Below, piece after piece: positions 1 through 9,500 of a stretch of 64,000 bases of DNA. Location of the stretch: positions 372,001 to 436,000 of the forward strand of contig NZ_JAGTJJ010000003.1 in assembly GCF_028435365.1 (NCBI RefSeq). The letters are read 5' to 3'. Positions within the stretch are counted from its first letter, which is position 1, and each line of letters opens with the position of its first letter. A program made the position numbers and the translations under genes. Origin of the DNA: Polyangium jinanense (lineage in GTDB: Bacteria; Myxococcota; Polyangia; Polyangiales; Polyangiaceae). Under the pieces are notes generated by a model, which worked only from the letters and a program-made list of their open reading frames with translations, searched no databases and was not told the DNA's origin.

Positions 1-1
1 C

Positions 2-232
2 GTCTTGCCTCCGGCTGCGCGCGTCGTGCACGTCGTCGCGCTCGCGCCTACCGATGCGCCAAACCTCCTCGCCCCGTGGGCCCCGTACGTCACGTCCGTG
101 GGCCTTTGTGATGACGGTGCCCTCGCGCGCGCCGTCCTCGATCGCGCACCGTTTGCGCGTCGCGCGCCGCTCGGTGGGATGCAGCGCCCGCCCCTCGATG
201 GGCCTGTGGACTTGCGCCCGTCCCGCGCTTGA
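2..232 (+). CDS. C-terminal fragment of a probable acyl-CoA reductase (LuxC/ALDH-like)
   Basis: The frame is open from the left edge and stops at 230-232, so only the last ~76 residues are seen. They contain an RVVHVVAL strand, a VTSVGL strand and the ending LGGMQRPPLDGPVD. That ending resembles the C-terminus of LuxC-like/aldehyde-dehydrogenase-fold acyl-CoA reductases, but no catalytic part is visible, so the function is a weak inference. Codon use is typical of the neighbourhood. It runs in the same direction as the GAF gene that starts 57 bp later. Confidence 0.45.
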   Translation, partial: VLPPAARVVHVVALAPTDAPNLLAPWAPYVTSVGLCDDGALARAVLDRAPFARRAPLGGMQRPPLDGPVDLRPSRA

Positions 233-289
233 TCGGGACCGTCCGCGACCGCTTTCCAAGACCGCCCCTCCTGGTATGGTACGGCCCGA

Positions 290-1711
290 ATGCCGTCGCG
301 TCCCTCCGACGAAGTCCTCGAAAGCGACCCCGCCGTGACGCCGGTCGTCTCGACCTTGCCCCCGCCGCCCGAGTCGCTGAACCCCACGCGACGCGAGGCT
401 CGCCTCGACCGCGTCCTCGACTTCGTTTCGTTTGTGGCCAAACCGATGCCGCTCTCGGTCTTCCTCGACGAGGCCCCGAAGCGCATCGCCGCCATCGCCC
501 AGGCCGAGATCGTCTCGCTCTACCTGCTCGAAGGCGACGGCGACGCGCTCGTCCTTCGCGGCAACGTCGGTTTTCCCGTGGGCGCGCGCGGCACCGTGCG
601 CATGTCCGTCGGTGAGGGCCTCACGGGCACGGCCGTCGCGACCCGGCGGCCCGTCGCCGTCGTGAAGGCGCCTGGCGATCAGCGCTGGCGCGCGTTTCCG
701 TTCATCGACGAGGACCGCTACCCCGTCTTCCTCGCCGTCCCGATCCTCGGCTTCGACCGCGTGCTCGGCGCGATCGTCGTGCAGCGCGCGGGCGACAAGG
801 CGTACCGCCCGAGCGACGTCCGCCTGCTCGTCGCGCTCACCGCGCCGATCGCCTCGGCGATCCGGCATGCCGAGGTGCTCCGGGAGCTGCGCGACAAGAA
901 GCTTCGCCGCACGGGCGGCGGCACGCGCAAGGTCACGCTTCCCGGAGTTCCTTCGGTCCCGGGCCGCTCGCTCGGCGCCGTCGCGGCCTTGCGCCGCCCG
1001 GCCACTTCACCGCAGCGCAAGGCCACGGCCGAGGATGCGAAGCTCTTGCGAGGTGCCTGGGGCGCGGCCGAGAAGGCGCTCTCCTCGCTCGTCGCCCGCG
1101 CGCAGAACCTCGGGCTCACGCGCGAGTCGGCGTTCCTCTCGACGTACGAGCTCATGATCGGCGACCTGCGCTTGCGTCAACGCGCGTTCGAGCTCGTCGC
1201 CGAGGGCCACGGCGTCGCGCAAGCGCTCGGCCTCGTGGCGCGCGAGGGCGTGCGCGCGGCGAACGGCATCGTCGGCGATCCCTTCCTGCAAGAGCGCGCG
1301 CGCGACATGGAAGACCTCTGCGACGCGCTCGTCATGCTCGCGACGCCCGACGCGCGCGCGGAGCTCCCGACGAAGGCGGTGCTCATCGGCGATCGTCTCA
1401 CCGTCTTCGACCTCGTCGTCTCGGCGCGCACGCGTCCCGTGGGCGTCGTGCTCAGCGAGCGCGCCTCGGATCCTCGTACGCCCGTGCTCTTGCGGCTCCT
1501 CGGCGTCCCGTCGATCACGCAGGTCGAGGGCCTCTTCCAGTGGGCGTCTCCCGGCGACGTGGCGCTGCTCGACGCGGATCACGGCTTCCTCGTGATCAAC
1601 CCGTCACGCGCGGAAATGGCCTCGATTCGCGCCGAACGGAAGAAGGGCAGGGTGCCGCCGGACGCGTCCGAAACGACCGAGGTCGAGGCGGACAGCGGCG
1701 AGATGGAATGA
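290..1711 (+). CDS. GAF domain protein with degenerate PTS enzyme I-like region
   Basis: 473 aa. Residues ~45-195 form a GAF sensor domain (SLYLLEGDGDALVLRGNVGFP, then GEGLTG and VPILGFDRVLGAIVVQ). Residues ~245-370 resemble the PEP-utiliser N-terminal helical domain and ~375-450 the swivelling phosphohistidine domain of enzyme I/PtsP. The phosphoryl-accepting His of the TSH motif is replaced: the aligned stretch reads D394-P395-R396 before TPVLLRLLGVPSI. The C-terminal PEP-binding TIM barrel (~300 aa in PtsP) is absent, and the protein ends in an acidic tail. It therefore looks like a sensor built from PtsP parts that cannot carry phosphate. A -10-like TATGGT lies at 275-280, 9 nt before the ATG, with no clear Shine-Dalgarno. 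Domain identity is firm; biological role is unknown. Confidence 0.8.
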   Translation: MPSRPSDEVLESDPAVTPVVSTLPPPPESLNPTRREARLDRVLDFVSFVAKPMPLSVFLDEAPKRIAAIAQAEIVSLYLLEGDGDALVLRGNVGFPVGARGTVRMSVGEGLTGTAVATRRPVAVVKAPGDQRWRAFPFIDEDRYPVFLAVPILGFDRVLGAIVVQRAGDKAYRPSDVRLLVALTAPIASAIRHAEVLRELRDKKLRRTGGGTRKVTLPGVPSVPGRSLGAVAALRRPATSPQRKATAEDAKLLRGAWGAAEKALSSLVARAQNLGLTRESAFLSTYELMIGDLRLRQRAFELVAEGHGVAQALGLVAREGVRAANGIVGDPFLQERARDMEDLCDALVMLATPDARAELPTKAVLIGDRLTVFDLVVSARTRPVGVVLSERASDPRTPVLLRLLGVPSITQVEGLFQWASPGDVALLDADHGFLVINPSRAEMASIRAERKKGRVPPDASETTEVEADSGEME

Positions 1712-1768
1712 AGCTTCCACGCGCGGCGTGCTCACGCGCGCTCGGCTTCTTCGTGCGTCGAGAACGTC

Positions 1769-1807
1769 CGTCCGGTGCCGTGCGCGCGGAGACGCACGGC
1801 ACGGACG
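1769..1807. terminator. Strong hairpin between convergent genes
   Basis: CGTCCGGTGCCGTGCG (1769-1784) pairs with CGCACGGCACGGACG (1793-1807), giving a 15-bp stem with one bulged G and an 8-nt loop. It lies between the GAF gene ending at 1711 and the convergent small gene ending at 1814, so it probably terminates both. There is no clear U-tract. Confidence 0.65.
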
Positions 1808-1813
1808 TCGACT

Positions 1814-1948
1814 TCAGGAGGCCGGCTTCGGCGCGGGGCTCTGCTGCGCCTGCGTCTGGGCTTCGGCAGCCTTCTTCGCGCGCCAGCGGGCGAGCCTGCG
1901 CGTCTGGCGGACCTTCTCTTTGGCACGAACCTGCGGTTTCTGAGGCAT
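1814..1948 (-). CDS. Small basic protein, 44 aa, unknown function
   Basis: On the minus strand an ATG at 1948-1946 opens 44 codons to TGA at 1816-1814. The product starts MPQKPQVRAKEKVRQTRRL, continues with Arg/Lys and Ala/Gln-rich sequence and ends PAPKPAS. It has about ten Arg/Lys in its first 27 residues and is probably one helix, so binding to nucleic acid or ribosomes is a guess. Support for it being real: a G-rich stretch just before ATG, a TATACG hexamer 6 nt upstream, a strong hairpin after the stop and a sensible composition. It is divergent from the [2Fe-2S] gene at 2007. The family is not recognised. Confidence 0.6.
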   Translation of the reverse strand: MPQKPQVRAKEKVRQTRRLARWRAKKAAEAQTQAQQSPAPKPAS

Positions 1949-2006
1949 GCCCCCCGTATAGCCGATCCCCCCGGGGGGGCGCTACCATCCCGCGAGAGGT
2001 TCGCGC

Positions 2007-2378
2007 ATGAAAACCCTGGTTTGCCGCTGTGAGGACGTGACGCTCCACGAGCTCGAAGCGGCCTTCGAGCGTGGCTACCGCGACATCGAGTCCGTCAAGC
2101 GATACACCGGCTTCGGAACTGGCTGGTGCCAGGGCAAGTGGTGCCTCGCGCTTTGCGCGCGCCTCGTGCACGAACGCGGCGGCGACGTCGACAAGCCCAT
2201 CACGCCGCGGCCCCCGTACCACCCCGTCTCGCTCTCCGTCCTCGCGGGCCTCGACGACCTCGACCTGCCCGGCGGCGGCCCGCACCACGACGAGGGCGAG
2301 GGCGCGGCCCCGAAGGCTGAGTCTCCGTCTCACGCCGGCACGCTGTTGACCTCGTCCCCGCCGAACCGCTCCACGTAG
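2007..2378 (+). CDS. BFD-like [2Fe-2S]-binding protein
   Basis: 123 aa. The first ~55 residues are a BFD-type [2Fe-2S] domain with cysteines C6, C8, C41 and C46 (CxC-x32-CxxxxC), in VCRCEDVT and GTGWCQGKWC. Such domains occur in bacterioferritin-associated ferredoxin, NirB and the small subunits of sarcosine/opine-type oxidases, where they pass electrons. After the domain comes a low-complexity Pro/His/Gly tail. The start has a good AGAGGT site. The last 49 bp overlap the convergent radical SAM gene. No flavoprotein partner is adjacent, so the partner is unknown. Confidence 0.8.
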   Translation: MKTLVCRCEDVTLHELEAAFERGYRDIESVKRYTGFGTGWCQGKWCLALCARLVHERGGDVDKPITPRPPYHPVSLSVLAGLDDLDLPGGGPHHDEGEGAAPKAESPSHAGTLLTSSPPNRST

Positions 2379-3214
2379 TCGGGCCTGAGCCCCGGGCACG
2401 CATCGAAGAACCGGCAGCCCTCGCAACCCGCGAGCTTCACGCCTCCCGTGAGGCGCGAGTTTTTCAGATCGAACACCTCGTCCGGCGTCACGACCCGCAC
2501 GAGGTCCGCGCCCGGATGCCGCACGTGCTCCTCGTATCCCGGCAAAAAGCAGCGCGGGATGTGCAGCGCGTGCACCTCGTAGCCTTTTTCTCGCGCCGCC
2601 TCGAACGCGCTGCGCGCCTTCGCGGCCACGTCCGTGAGCCGCGGGAGCTCATGCACGTTCGCGCGATTGTTGTCCGTCAGCGACACGAGCCAGAGCCGAA
2701 ACTGCCGGATCCCCTGGGTGAAAAGTGCTTCGACCCAGGCGCGCACGTCCCGGTACGTATCTTCCTTCAGGATCAGATCCGCGATCGGATCGAGCCTGCG
2801 CGCGACCAGGTTCTCGATCGCCTTCCGCCGCAGCTCCGCCGTGCCCTCGCGTTGCACCGTCTCCTCGTACGCCGCGTCGCTCGGCGCGTGCATCGACACG
2901 TGGAACTGATCGACACCCGCCTCGACGAGCAGATCCAGGTACGGCGCGTGCGCATATCGGAGGCCGTTCGACGCGACCTTCACGTGCTCGAATCCGCGCT
3001 TTTTCGCGTACCGCACGAGCGCTGGCAGATCGCTCCGGATCGTCGGCTCGCCGCCGGTGAACGCGACGTCGCGAAATCCTCGTGTGGCGGCCCGATCGAT
3101 CTCCCGCGCCACCTGCTCCGTGGACAGCGCGCGACGCCGCATCGCTTCGGTGATCGTGCAGTAGGTACACGCGAGGTTGCAGTCGTAGCCGAGGACCACG
3201 TCGAGCAGCGGCAC
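2330..3214 (-). CDS. Radical SAM enzyme
   Basis: 294 aa. The [4Fe-4S] SAM motif CNLACTYC (C12, C16, C19) sits near the N-terminus. It is followed by the SAM-binding FTGGEPTIRSD strand and further TIM-barrel strands (VKVASNGL, QFHVSMHA). The C-terminus carries a short cysteine group (CEGCRFFDAC), suggesting a second, SPASM-like Fe-S site. The GTG at 3214 is the furthest plausible start; GGAGG lies only 2 nt before it, so the true start may be slightly different. Substrate is unknown and no peptide precursor gene was recognised nearby. The 3' end overlaps the convergent [2Fe-2S] gene by 49 bp. Confidence 0.85.
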   Translation of the reverse strand: MPLLDVVLGYDCNLACTYCTITEAMRRRALSTEQVAREIDRAATRGFRDVAFTGGEPTIRSDLPALVRYAKKRGFEHVKVASNGLRYAHAPYLDLLVEAGVDQFHVSMHAPSDAAYEETVQREGTAELRRKAIENLVARRLDPIADLILKEDTYRDVRAWVEALFTQGIRQFRLWLVSLTDNNRANVHELPRLTDVAAKARSAFEAAREKGYEVHALHIPRCFLPGYEEHVRHPGADLVRVVTPDEVFDLKNSRLTGGVKLAGCEGCRFFDACPGLRPDYVERFGGDEVNSVPA

Positions 3215-3255
3215 GCCTCCATCGTATCAGACGCGCCTTCCAAGCCTTTCGACGC

Positions 3256-3292
3256 TTGGGGCTACGCTCGGACGAGCCGAGCTACGCCCCAA
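3256..3292. terminator. Two-part hairpin with TTGGGGC/GCCCCAA outer stem
   Basis: TTGGGGC (3256-3262) pairs with GCCCCAA (3286-3292). Inside, GCTCGG (3266-3271) pairs with CCGAGC (3277-3282), the two stems being separated by a symmetric TAC/TAC internal loop. It lies between the divergent radical SAM and parvulin genes, where no terminator is needed. It may therefore be a dispersed palindromic repeat; a hairpin with the same outer stem occurs at 40559-40597. Confidence 0.45.
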
Positions 3293-3335
3293 ACCCCCTT
3301 GCGCGCCCGCGGCCCCTGGTCCACGTTCCCGCCCC

Positions 3336-3842
3336 ATGGCAGCCCTCGCTGGCCGAGTTTCCGTTCTCCTCGCGCTCGCGTTCGTCTGTCCCGCGTGCAC
3401 CTCGCTCGCCACCGGGCCGGACTGGACGGGGGGCGGGCTCGAAACGATCGGGCCTGCGCGGGCGGCCGAGCGCGAGGCCGTCGAGGAGCGTGAGCGACAG
3501 CGGCTCGCGCGCCTGCCGACCCGCATCGGCGCGCGCCACATCCTCGTCATGCACCAGCGCTCCCAGCAGCGCCCCGAGGACGTGAACCGCACCCGCGAAG
3601 AAGCGAAGAAAAAGGCGCAGGAGTGTTTGCGCGCACTACGCTCGGGCGCGGCGTGGGAGTCGGTCGTCACCGAGTGCTCCGACGAGCCCGGAGCGGCCGA
3701 GCGCGGCGGGGATCTCGGCCAGTTCGAGCGCGGCGCCATGGTCAAGTCCTTTTCGGACGCGGCCTTCGAGCTCCAGATCAACGAGATCAGTGAGGTTGTC
3801 GAGACCGCTTACGGTTTCCACATCATCCAGCGCACCGAGTGA
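3336..3842 (+). CDS. Parvulin-type peptidyl-prolyl isomerase lipoprotein (PpiC family)
   Basis: 168 aa. A signal peptide ending in a lipobox (VCPAC, Cys at ~21) predicts a lipoprotein. Residues ~65-168 are a rotamase domain: ARHILVMH, then a helix rich in Lys/Glu, then GGDLGQFERGAMVKSFSDAAF and YGFHIIQRTE, as in PpiC/PrsA/SurA enzymes. It would catalyse cis/trans isomerisation of prolyl bonds in exported proteins. The linker before the domain is charged. There is a single isomerase domain and no separate chaperone domain. It lies upstream of the GH63 gene with a 50-bp gap that contains a probable promoter for that gene. Confidence 0.85.
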   Translation: MAALAGRVSVLLALAFVCPACTSLATGPDWTGGGLETIGPARAAEREAVEERERQRLARLPTRIGARHILVMHQRSQQRPEDVNRTREEAKKKAQECLRALRSGAAWESVVTECSDEPGAAERGGDLGQFERGAMVKSFSDAAFELQINEISEVVETAYGFHIIQRTE

Positions 3843-3892
3843 TCGTTCCCCTCGGGCGCTTGGGGGGCCCCGAATCCTGTTATGTTTGAGGC

Positions 3893-6544
3893 ATGCAGGC
3901 GTGGAGGACGGAGGAGCACCATCGACTGGCCCAGGAGCGCGAGCGCGTCCTCCGCTGGAAGGACTGGGGCCCCTACGTCGCGGAGCGCGCCTGGGGCACG
4001 GTGCGCGAGGACTACAGCGCGAGCGGTGATGCCTGGGGGTATTTCCCGCACGACCACGCGCGGAGCCGCGCCTATCGCTGGAACGAGGATGGCCTCGCGG
4101 GGATCTGCGATCGCACGCAGATCCTCTGCCTCGCGCTCGCCCTGTGGAACGGCCGGGATGCCATTCTGAAAGAGCGCCTCTTCGGCGTCACCAACGCCGA
4201 GGGCAATCACGGCGAGGACGTCAAGGAAGTCTACCATTACGAAGACGCGACCCCGACGTCGAGTTACCTCCGTTTCCTCTACAAATACCCCCAGCGCCGT
4301 TATCCCTACGAGGAGCTCGTCGCGGGAAACCGGATGCGCGGCGGCGACGAGCCCGAGCTCGAAACCTGGGACCTCGGCCTCTACGACGAGGGCCGTTATT
4401 TCGACGTCCGCGTCGAATACGCGAAACGCACGCCCCATGACATCTTGATGGTCGTCACCGTCGAGAACCGCGGCCCCGAGGACGCCCCCCTTCATCTCCT
4501 GCCGCACCTCTGGTTCCGCAACACCTGGTCGTGGGACGAGGTCGTCGTCGCGCCCCCCGAGATTCAAGAAGGCGAGCGCGGCGAGGGGTTTGTCTCTCTC
4601 CGCTCCAGCCACCATGATCTCGGCTCTTTTTACCTCTACATCGAGGGCGACGACACGACCCTCCTTTTCACGAACAACGAGACCAACACCGAGCGCCTCT
4701 TCGGCTCGCCGTCGCGCACGCCCTACGTCAAGGACGCCTTCCACGCGCGGGTCGTCCACGGCGACGAATCCAGGACAAACCCCGAGGGCCGTGGCTCGAA
4801 GGCGGCGGCGTGGCGCGTCTTCAACGTTCCTGCCGGCGGCCGCGTCGTCCTCCGCGCGCGGCTTTGCCCCGGACCCGAGCGCGCCCCGTTCGAGGGCTCG
4901 GACGAGCTCCTCGCGAAACGCAAGGCCGAGGCCGACGAGTTTTACCTGGCCCTTCAAGGCCCGCACATGTCGGACGAGCGCCGATCGATCCAGCGCCAGG
5001 CCTCCGCGGGCTTGCTCTGGTCGATGCAGTTTTACCATTACGACGTCGACGTCTGGCTCCGCGGCGACGCGATCGCGCCGCCGGCCGCGCGGCTCCGCGG
5101 CCGGAACAAGGATTTCCACCACCTCTCGGTCGCCGACGTCATCTCCATGCCCGACAAGTGGGAATACCCCTGGTTCGCGGCCTGGGACCTCGCCTTCCAT
5201 GCGCTCGCGCTCGCGCCGATCGACATGGACCGCGCGAAAAACCAGCTCAAGCTGATGGTCAAGGAGTGGTACCAGCACCCGAACGGCCAGATCCCCGCCT
5301 ATGAATGGGAGTTCGGCGACCTCAATCCGCCGATCCTCGCCTGGGCCGCCTACCAGCTCTACAAGATCGAGCGCAAGCAGCGCGGCAAGGGCGACCGCCT
5401 CTTCCTCGAGCGCATGTTCCACAAGCTGCTCATCAATTTCGCCTGGTGGGTGAACAAGCGCGACGCCGAGGGGAACAACGTCTTCGAGGGCGGCTTCCTC
5501 GGCCTCGACAACATCTCCGTCTTCGATCGCAGCGAGCCGCCCCCGCCCGGCATGAAGCTCGAACAGGCCGACGCCACCGCCTGGATGGCGATGTATTGCA
5601 TCGACCTCATGCGCATCGCGCTCGAGCTCGCCCTGGAAAACTCCGCGTACGAGGACGCCGCGAGCAAGTTCTTCGAGCATTTCCTCCGCATCGCCTACAC
5701 CTTCCACCACGCCGAGCCCCCCGAGATCCCGCTCTGGGACGACGCCGAGGGGTTTTACTTCGACATCCTCACGATCCACGGACAGCCCCACCACCTGCCC
5801 GTGCGCTCCATGGTCGGCCTCATTCCGCTCTTCGCCGTGCACGTCATCGGCCCCGAGGTCTATCGCAAGCTCGACAACTTCCGGCGCCGCATGGAGTGGT
5901 TCCTCGGGAAAAACCCCCACCTCGCCGAGGCCCTCGTCAAGCGCCCCGACGGCCGCTACGTCCTCACGGCCGTCCCGCCCGGCAAGCTCGAACGCGTGCT
6001 CGGCCACCTCTTCAACGAGGACGAGTTCCTCTCGCCGTTCGGCCCACGCTCCCTCTCGAAGGAACACAAAAAGCGACCCGTCGTCGTTTGGCAGGGCGAA
6101 CGGCGGCTCGAGGTTGGTTACGAGCCGGGGGAGTCGAAGAGCCGCATGAAAGGCGGGAATTCGAACTGGCGCGGGCCCGTCTGGATGCCCACGGCGTACA
6201 TGATTTATCGCTCGCTCCTTCGCCTCGAGCACGGCTTTGGCGACATCCTGCGCGTCCCGGCCACGCGCACGCACGGGCCGCGCACGCTCGGCCAGGCCGC
6301 CGACGAGATCGCGGCCCGCCTCGTCGCCTTGTTCGAGCGTGGCCCCGACGGGAAACGGCCCGTCTACGGTGACACCGACATCTTCCAGTTCGACCCCCAT
6401 TTCCGGGACAACCTTCTCTTTTACGAATACTTCCACGGGGACACCGGTGAGGGGCTCGGGGCCTCGCACCAGACCGGCTGGACGGGCCTCGTCGGGGACC
6501 TCGTGCTGCGACTCGAACGGCATCGGAGGCACGATTCGGCATGA
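3893..6544 (+). CDS. GH63-type glucosidase (MGH1-like glycoside hydrolase)
   Basis: 883 aa, about the length of bacterial GH63-like proteins. The N-terminal half is beta-rich (sugar-binding supersandwich). The C-terminal half has (alpha/alpha)6-barrel signatures: FPDKWEYPWFAAWDLAF-like sequence, WEFGDLNPPILAWA and GGNSNWRGPVWMP, the last typical of GH63/MGH1. No signal peptide is seen, so it is probably cytoplasmic and acts on alpha-glucosides or glucosylglycerate-type solutes. A TATGTT hexamer ends 6 nt before the ATG, suggesting a leaderless transcript. The stop overlaps the next start (ATGA at 6541-6544), so it is coupled to the large regulator. Exact substrate unknown. Confidence 0.85.
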   Translation: MQAWRTEEHHRLAQERERVLRWKDWGPYVAERAWGTVREDYSASGDAWGYFPHDHARSRAYRWNEDGLAGICDRTQILCLALALWNGRDAILKERLFGVTNAEGNHGEDVKEVYHYEDATPTSSYLRFLYKYPQRRYPYEELVAGNRMRGGDEPELETWDLGLYDEGRYFDVRVEYAKRTPHDILMVVTVENRGPEDAPLHLLPHLWFRNTWSWDEVVVAPPEIQEGERGEGFVSLRSSHHDLGSFYLYIEGDDTTLLFTNNETNTERLFGSPSRTPYVKDAFHARVVHGDESRTNPEGRGSKAAAWRVFNVPAGGRVVLRARLCPGPERAPFEGSDELLAKRKAEADEFYLALQGPHMSDERRSIQRQASAGLLWSMQFYHYDVDVWLRGDAIAPPAARLRGRNKDFHHLSVADVISMPDKWEYPWFAAWDLAFHALALAPIDMDRAKNQLKLMVKEWYQHPNGQIPAYEWEFGDLNPPILAWAAYQLYKIERKQRGKGDRLFLERMFHKLLINFAWWVNKRDAEGNNVFEGGFLGLDNISVFDRSEPPPPGMKLEQADATAWMAMYCIDLMRIALELALENSAYEDAASKFFEHFLRIAYTFHHAEPPEIPLWDDAEGFYFDILTIHGQPHHLPVRSMVGLIPLFAVHVIGPEVYRKLDNFRRRMEWFLGKNPHLAEALVKRPDGRYVLTAVPPGKLERVLGHLFNEDEFLSPFGPRSLSKEHKKRPVVVWQGERRLEVGYEPGESKSRMKGGNSNWRGPVWMPTAYMIYRSLLRLEHGFGDILRVPATRTHGPRTLGQAADEIAARLVALFERGPDGKRPVYGDTDIFQFDPHFRDNLLFYEYFHGDTGEGLGASHQTGWTGLVGDLVLRLERHRRHDSA

Positions 6545-9500
6545 GCCGCCTGGGCAAAGGAGACGAGCGTGAGCAAACGACCCTCGCCGCCTTCCTCGCG
6601 TCGTCCATGCAACCCCCCGACGCGGCCGCGCGGCTTTCGCTCGCGCTCGCCGTCACGCTCGACGAGCTCCACCGCGCGGGCCGCGTCCACGGCGATCTGT
6701 CCCCCGCCACGATCGTCGTCGAGCCTGGGTCGGAGGACGCATTCCTCACGGATTCCGGCCCCCGCAGCGGGGCCGACGGGCGCGGGCCTTCCCGCGAGGC
6801 CTCGCTCGCGTATGCGGCCCCGGAGCGCACGAGACGCGCGAGCCGCGGATTCGACGGGCGCGCGGATCTCTATTCGCTCGGCGCCGTCCTTTACGAAATG
6901 CTCACGGGCGCGCCGCCGTTCGTCTCCGCTGACCCTTTGGCGCTCGCCCACGCGCACCTCGCGCGCGCGCCCGTCCCCGTGCACGAGCGTATGGCGTCCG
7001 TCCCGCGCGTGCTCTCCGACATCGCGCAGAAGCTCCTCGCGAAGGCGCCCGTGGATCGTTATCAAACGGGCCGCGCGCTCGCGCTCGACCTCGAACGATT
7101 CCTGCGTGAAGGCCCCGAGGTCGCGCCCTTTCCGCTCGGCACCGGCGACGGCCCCGATGATCGTCGTATCTGGGACAAAACCTTCGGCCGCGAGGCCGAG
7201 GCGCGCGCGATTGCCGAATCCGCGCGGCGAGCCATGTCCGGCGCGCCCGAGCTCGTGCTCATCGTAGGCCCGGCCGGCTCTGGCAAATCCACGCTCGTCG
7301 CCGAGGCGCGCGAGCGAATCATCCACCAGGGCGGCCTGTTCGTCGCGACAAAACCGGGCGAAGGCGCGGCGCCCCGCGCGCCCCTCGCCGAGGTCATGAC
7401 GGCCCTCGCACGCCGCGCCCTCACCGAGCCGGAAGAGCGCCTCGATGCGATTCGCGCCCGCCTCCTCGAGGCCCTCGACAGCCAGGGCGCCGTGCTCGAA
7501 GACCTCGCGCCGGACGTCGCCCTCGTCCTCGGAAAATCGCCGCCGCTCCCGGAGCTCGGCGCCGCAGAATCACGAAGGCGCGTGGGGCGCGCCGTGTCCG
7601 CCTTCCTCCGCGTCTTCTGCGAGCATTGGCCGCTCGTCGCCGTCTTTTTCGACGACCTCGATCGCGCCGATTCCGACACGCTTTCCATTCTCGGCGACGC
7701 CCTCGCCGAGGAGGGCCTCTCGCATCTGCTCGTCCTCGGCGCGGCACACGAGGAAGACACCGCGCCCACGCGGCCGCTCGGCGCGTTCCTCGAATCCATT
7801 GTCCCGCGCGGGGTCGCCCTTCAAAAGGTCCTCCTCGGTCCGCTCGAGCCCGAGGACGTGGGGCGCATCGTCGCCGACGTCCTCTCCGTGCCGGAGCACG
7901 AGGTCGCGGCGCTCGCGCGGCTCTTGCACCGCAAATCGCGCGGCAATCCATTTCTCGTCCTGCACGTGCTCGACGCCCTCTTCTCCGAGGGCCTCGTCGA
8001 TCGGGACCCAGCGACAAACGCTGTTCGCTGGGACGAACGGCGCATCCTCGACGTGCCCATTCCGGACGACGCCGCCCGCTTCGTGGCCGAGCGTCTGAGC
8101 AAGCTCTCCCCCGAGGCGCGCCGTGTCCTCGGCGCCGCGGCCGTGCTGGGCCATGGATTCGAGGAGGACAAACTCGACGTCGTGCTCGGCGCGCCCGAGG
8201 CCGGCTTCTCCGCGGCGCTCGCCGAGGCGATCGATCTCGGGATGATCGTCCCGGGGACCGGCACCTACCATTTCGTTCACGAAAAAGTGCGCGAGGCGGC
8301 CCGGTCGTTCCTCGAAGGAGACGAGCGGGCGCGCGTGCACCTCGCCATCGGCCGCGCCATGCGCGCCGAACCCGGCGCCGAAGGCGATCGGCTCTTCGAG
8401 GTCGCCCACCATTTCCGCGAGGGCGCCTCGCTGCTCGACGACGAAAACGAACGCCGCTCCGTCGTCCGCCTGCTCTTCGAGGCTGGCCGCAAGGCGCAAT
8501 CGCAGGCCGCATTTCGCGTCGCCGTCGATTTCTACGACGTCTCGGCCGCCCTCCTCTCGGCGCCCGCACTCGCGGTAGACCCCGCATTCGCCGTCGGGCT
8601 CTTCTCCTCGCGGGCCGAATGCGCATACATCGAAGGCCACGCCGAGCGCGCCGAGGCGCTCTTCTCCGAGGCGCTCTCGCACGCGCAGACGCCCCTCGAA
8701 CGAGCGCGCGTGCACGGGCAACGCCTCTCCCTCCGGGTCTCGCGCGGCCGATACATGGACGCGATCGCCGCCGGGCGCGAGGGTTTGTCCGAGCTCTCCG
8801 CCGTTTTGCCCGAGCGAGGGGCCGAGGCCGCGTCCCTCCCGGCGGCGCTCGCCGAAATCGCGCGCCTCGTCGGCGGGCGTTCGCCGGAGGACCTCGCCCG
8901 CGCTCCGCGCATCGAAGATCGGCGCGTCGTCGCGCAGCTCGACCTGCTCACGGCGCTCGTCCCGCCCACGTACATCGCCGATCAAGCCCTTTATCTCGTG
9001 GTCGTCGTGCGCCTCGTCGCCGCCTGCGTCGAGCACGGCCACGCCGACGTCGCGGCGTATGCGTATGCGAGTTACGCCCTCATGCTGGCGATGATCCTCG
9101 GCGACGCGAAGGCCTCGCGGGCGTTCTTCGACCTCGCGGTGCTGCTCGAAGATCGCATCGAGAACCCGGCGCTCCGCGGCAGGACGTCCTGGACCATCGG
9201 CGCGTGTGCCACGCCGTTCTTGCCCGTCCGGCGCGTGCTCCCGTTCGTCGAGCGCGGGCTCGTCCATAGCCTTCAAATGGGCGACATCCCGTACGTCTCG
9301 TATTCGCTCCACCTCGGCGTCGCCTTGCGATACTGGTCGGCCGATCCGCTCGCCTCCGTGCGGGAGGCGTGGAGCAAAGCGACGGGGATCTTGCCGGACG
9401 TGCGGGACCCGATCGCCACGCACACGCTCACCGCACTCGGTCGGATGCTCCACGCCCTCGAAGGGCGCACGCAGACGGAAACTTCGTTCGACGGCGACGA

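Noticed and set aside
1921..1936. Sigma-54-like TGGCACG...TGC
   Set aside because: It lies within the 44-aa gene, lacks TTGC and points to no suitable start.
3809..6532. Antisense open frame over the GH63 gene
   Set aside because: No motifs; low-complexity Val/Glu/Arg composition typical of a shadow.
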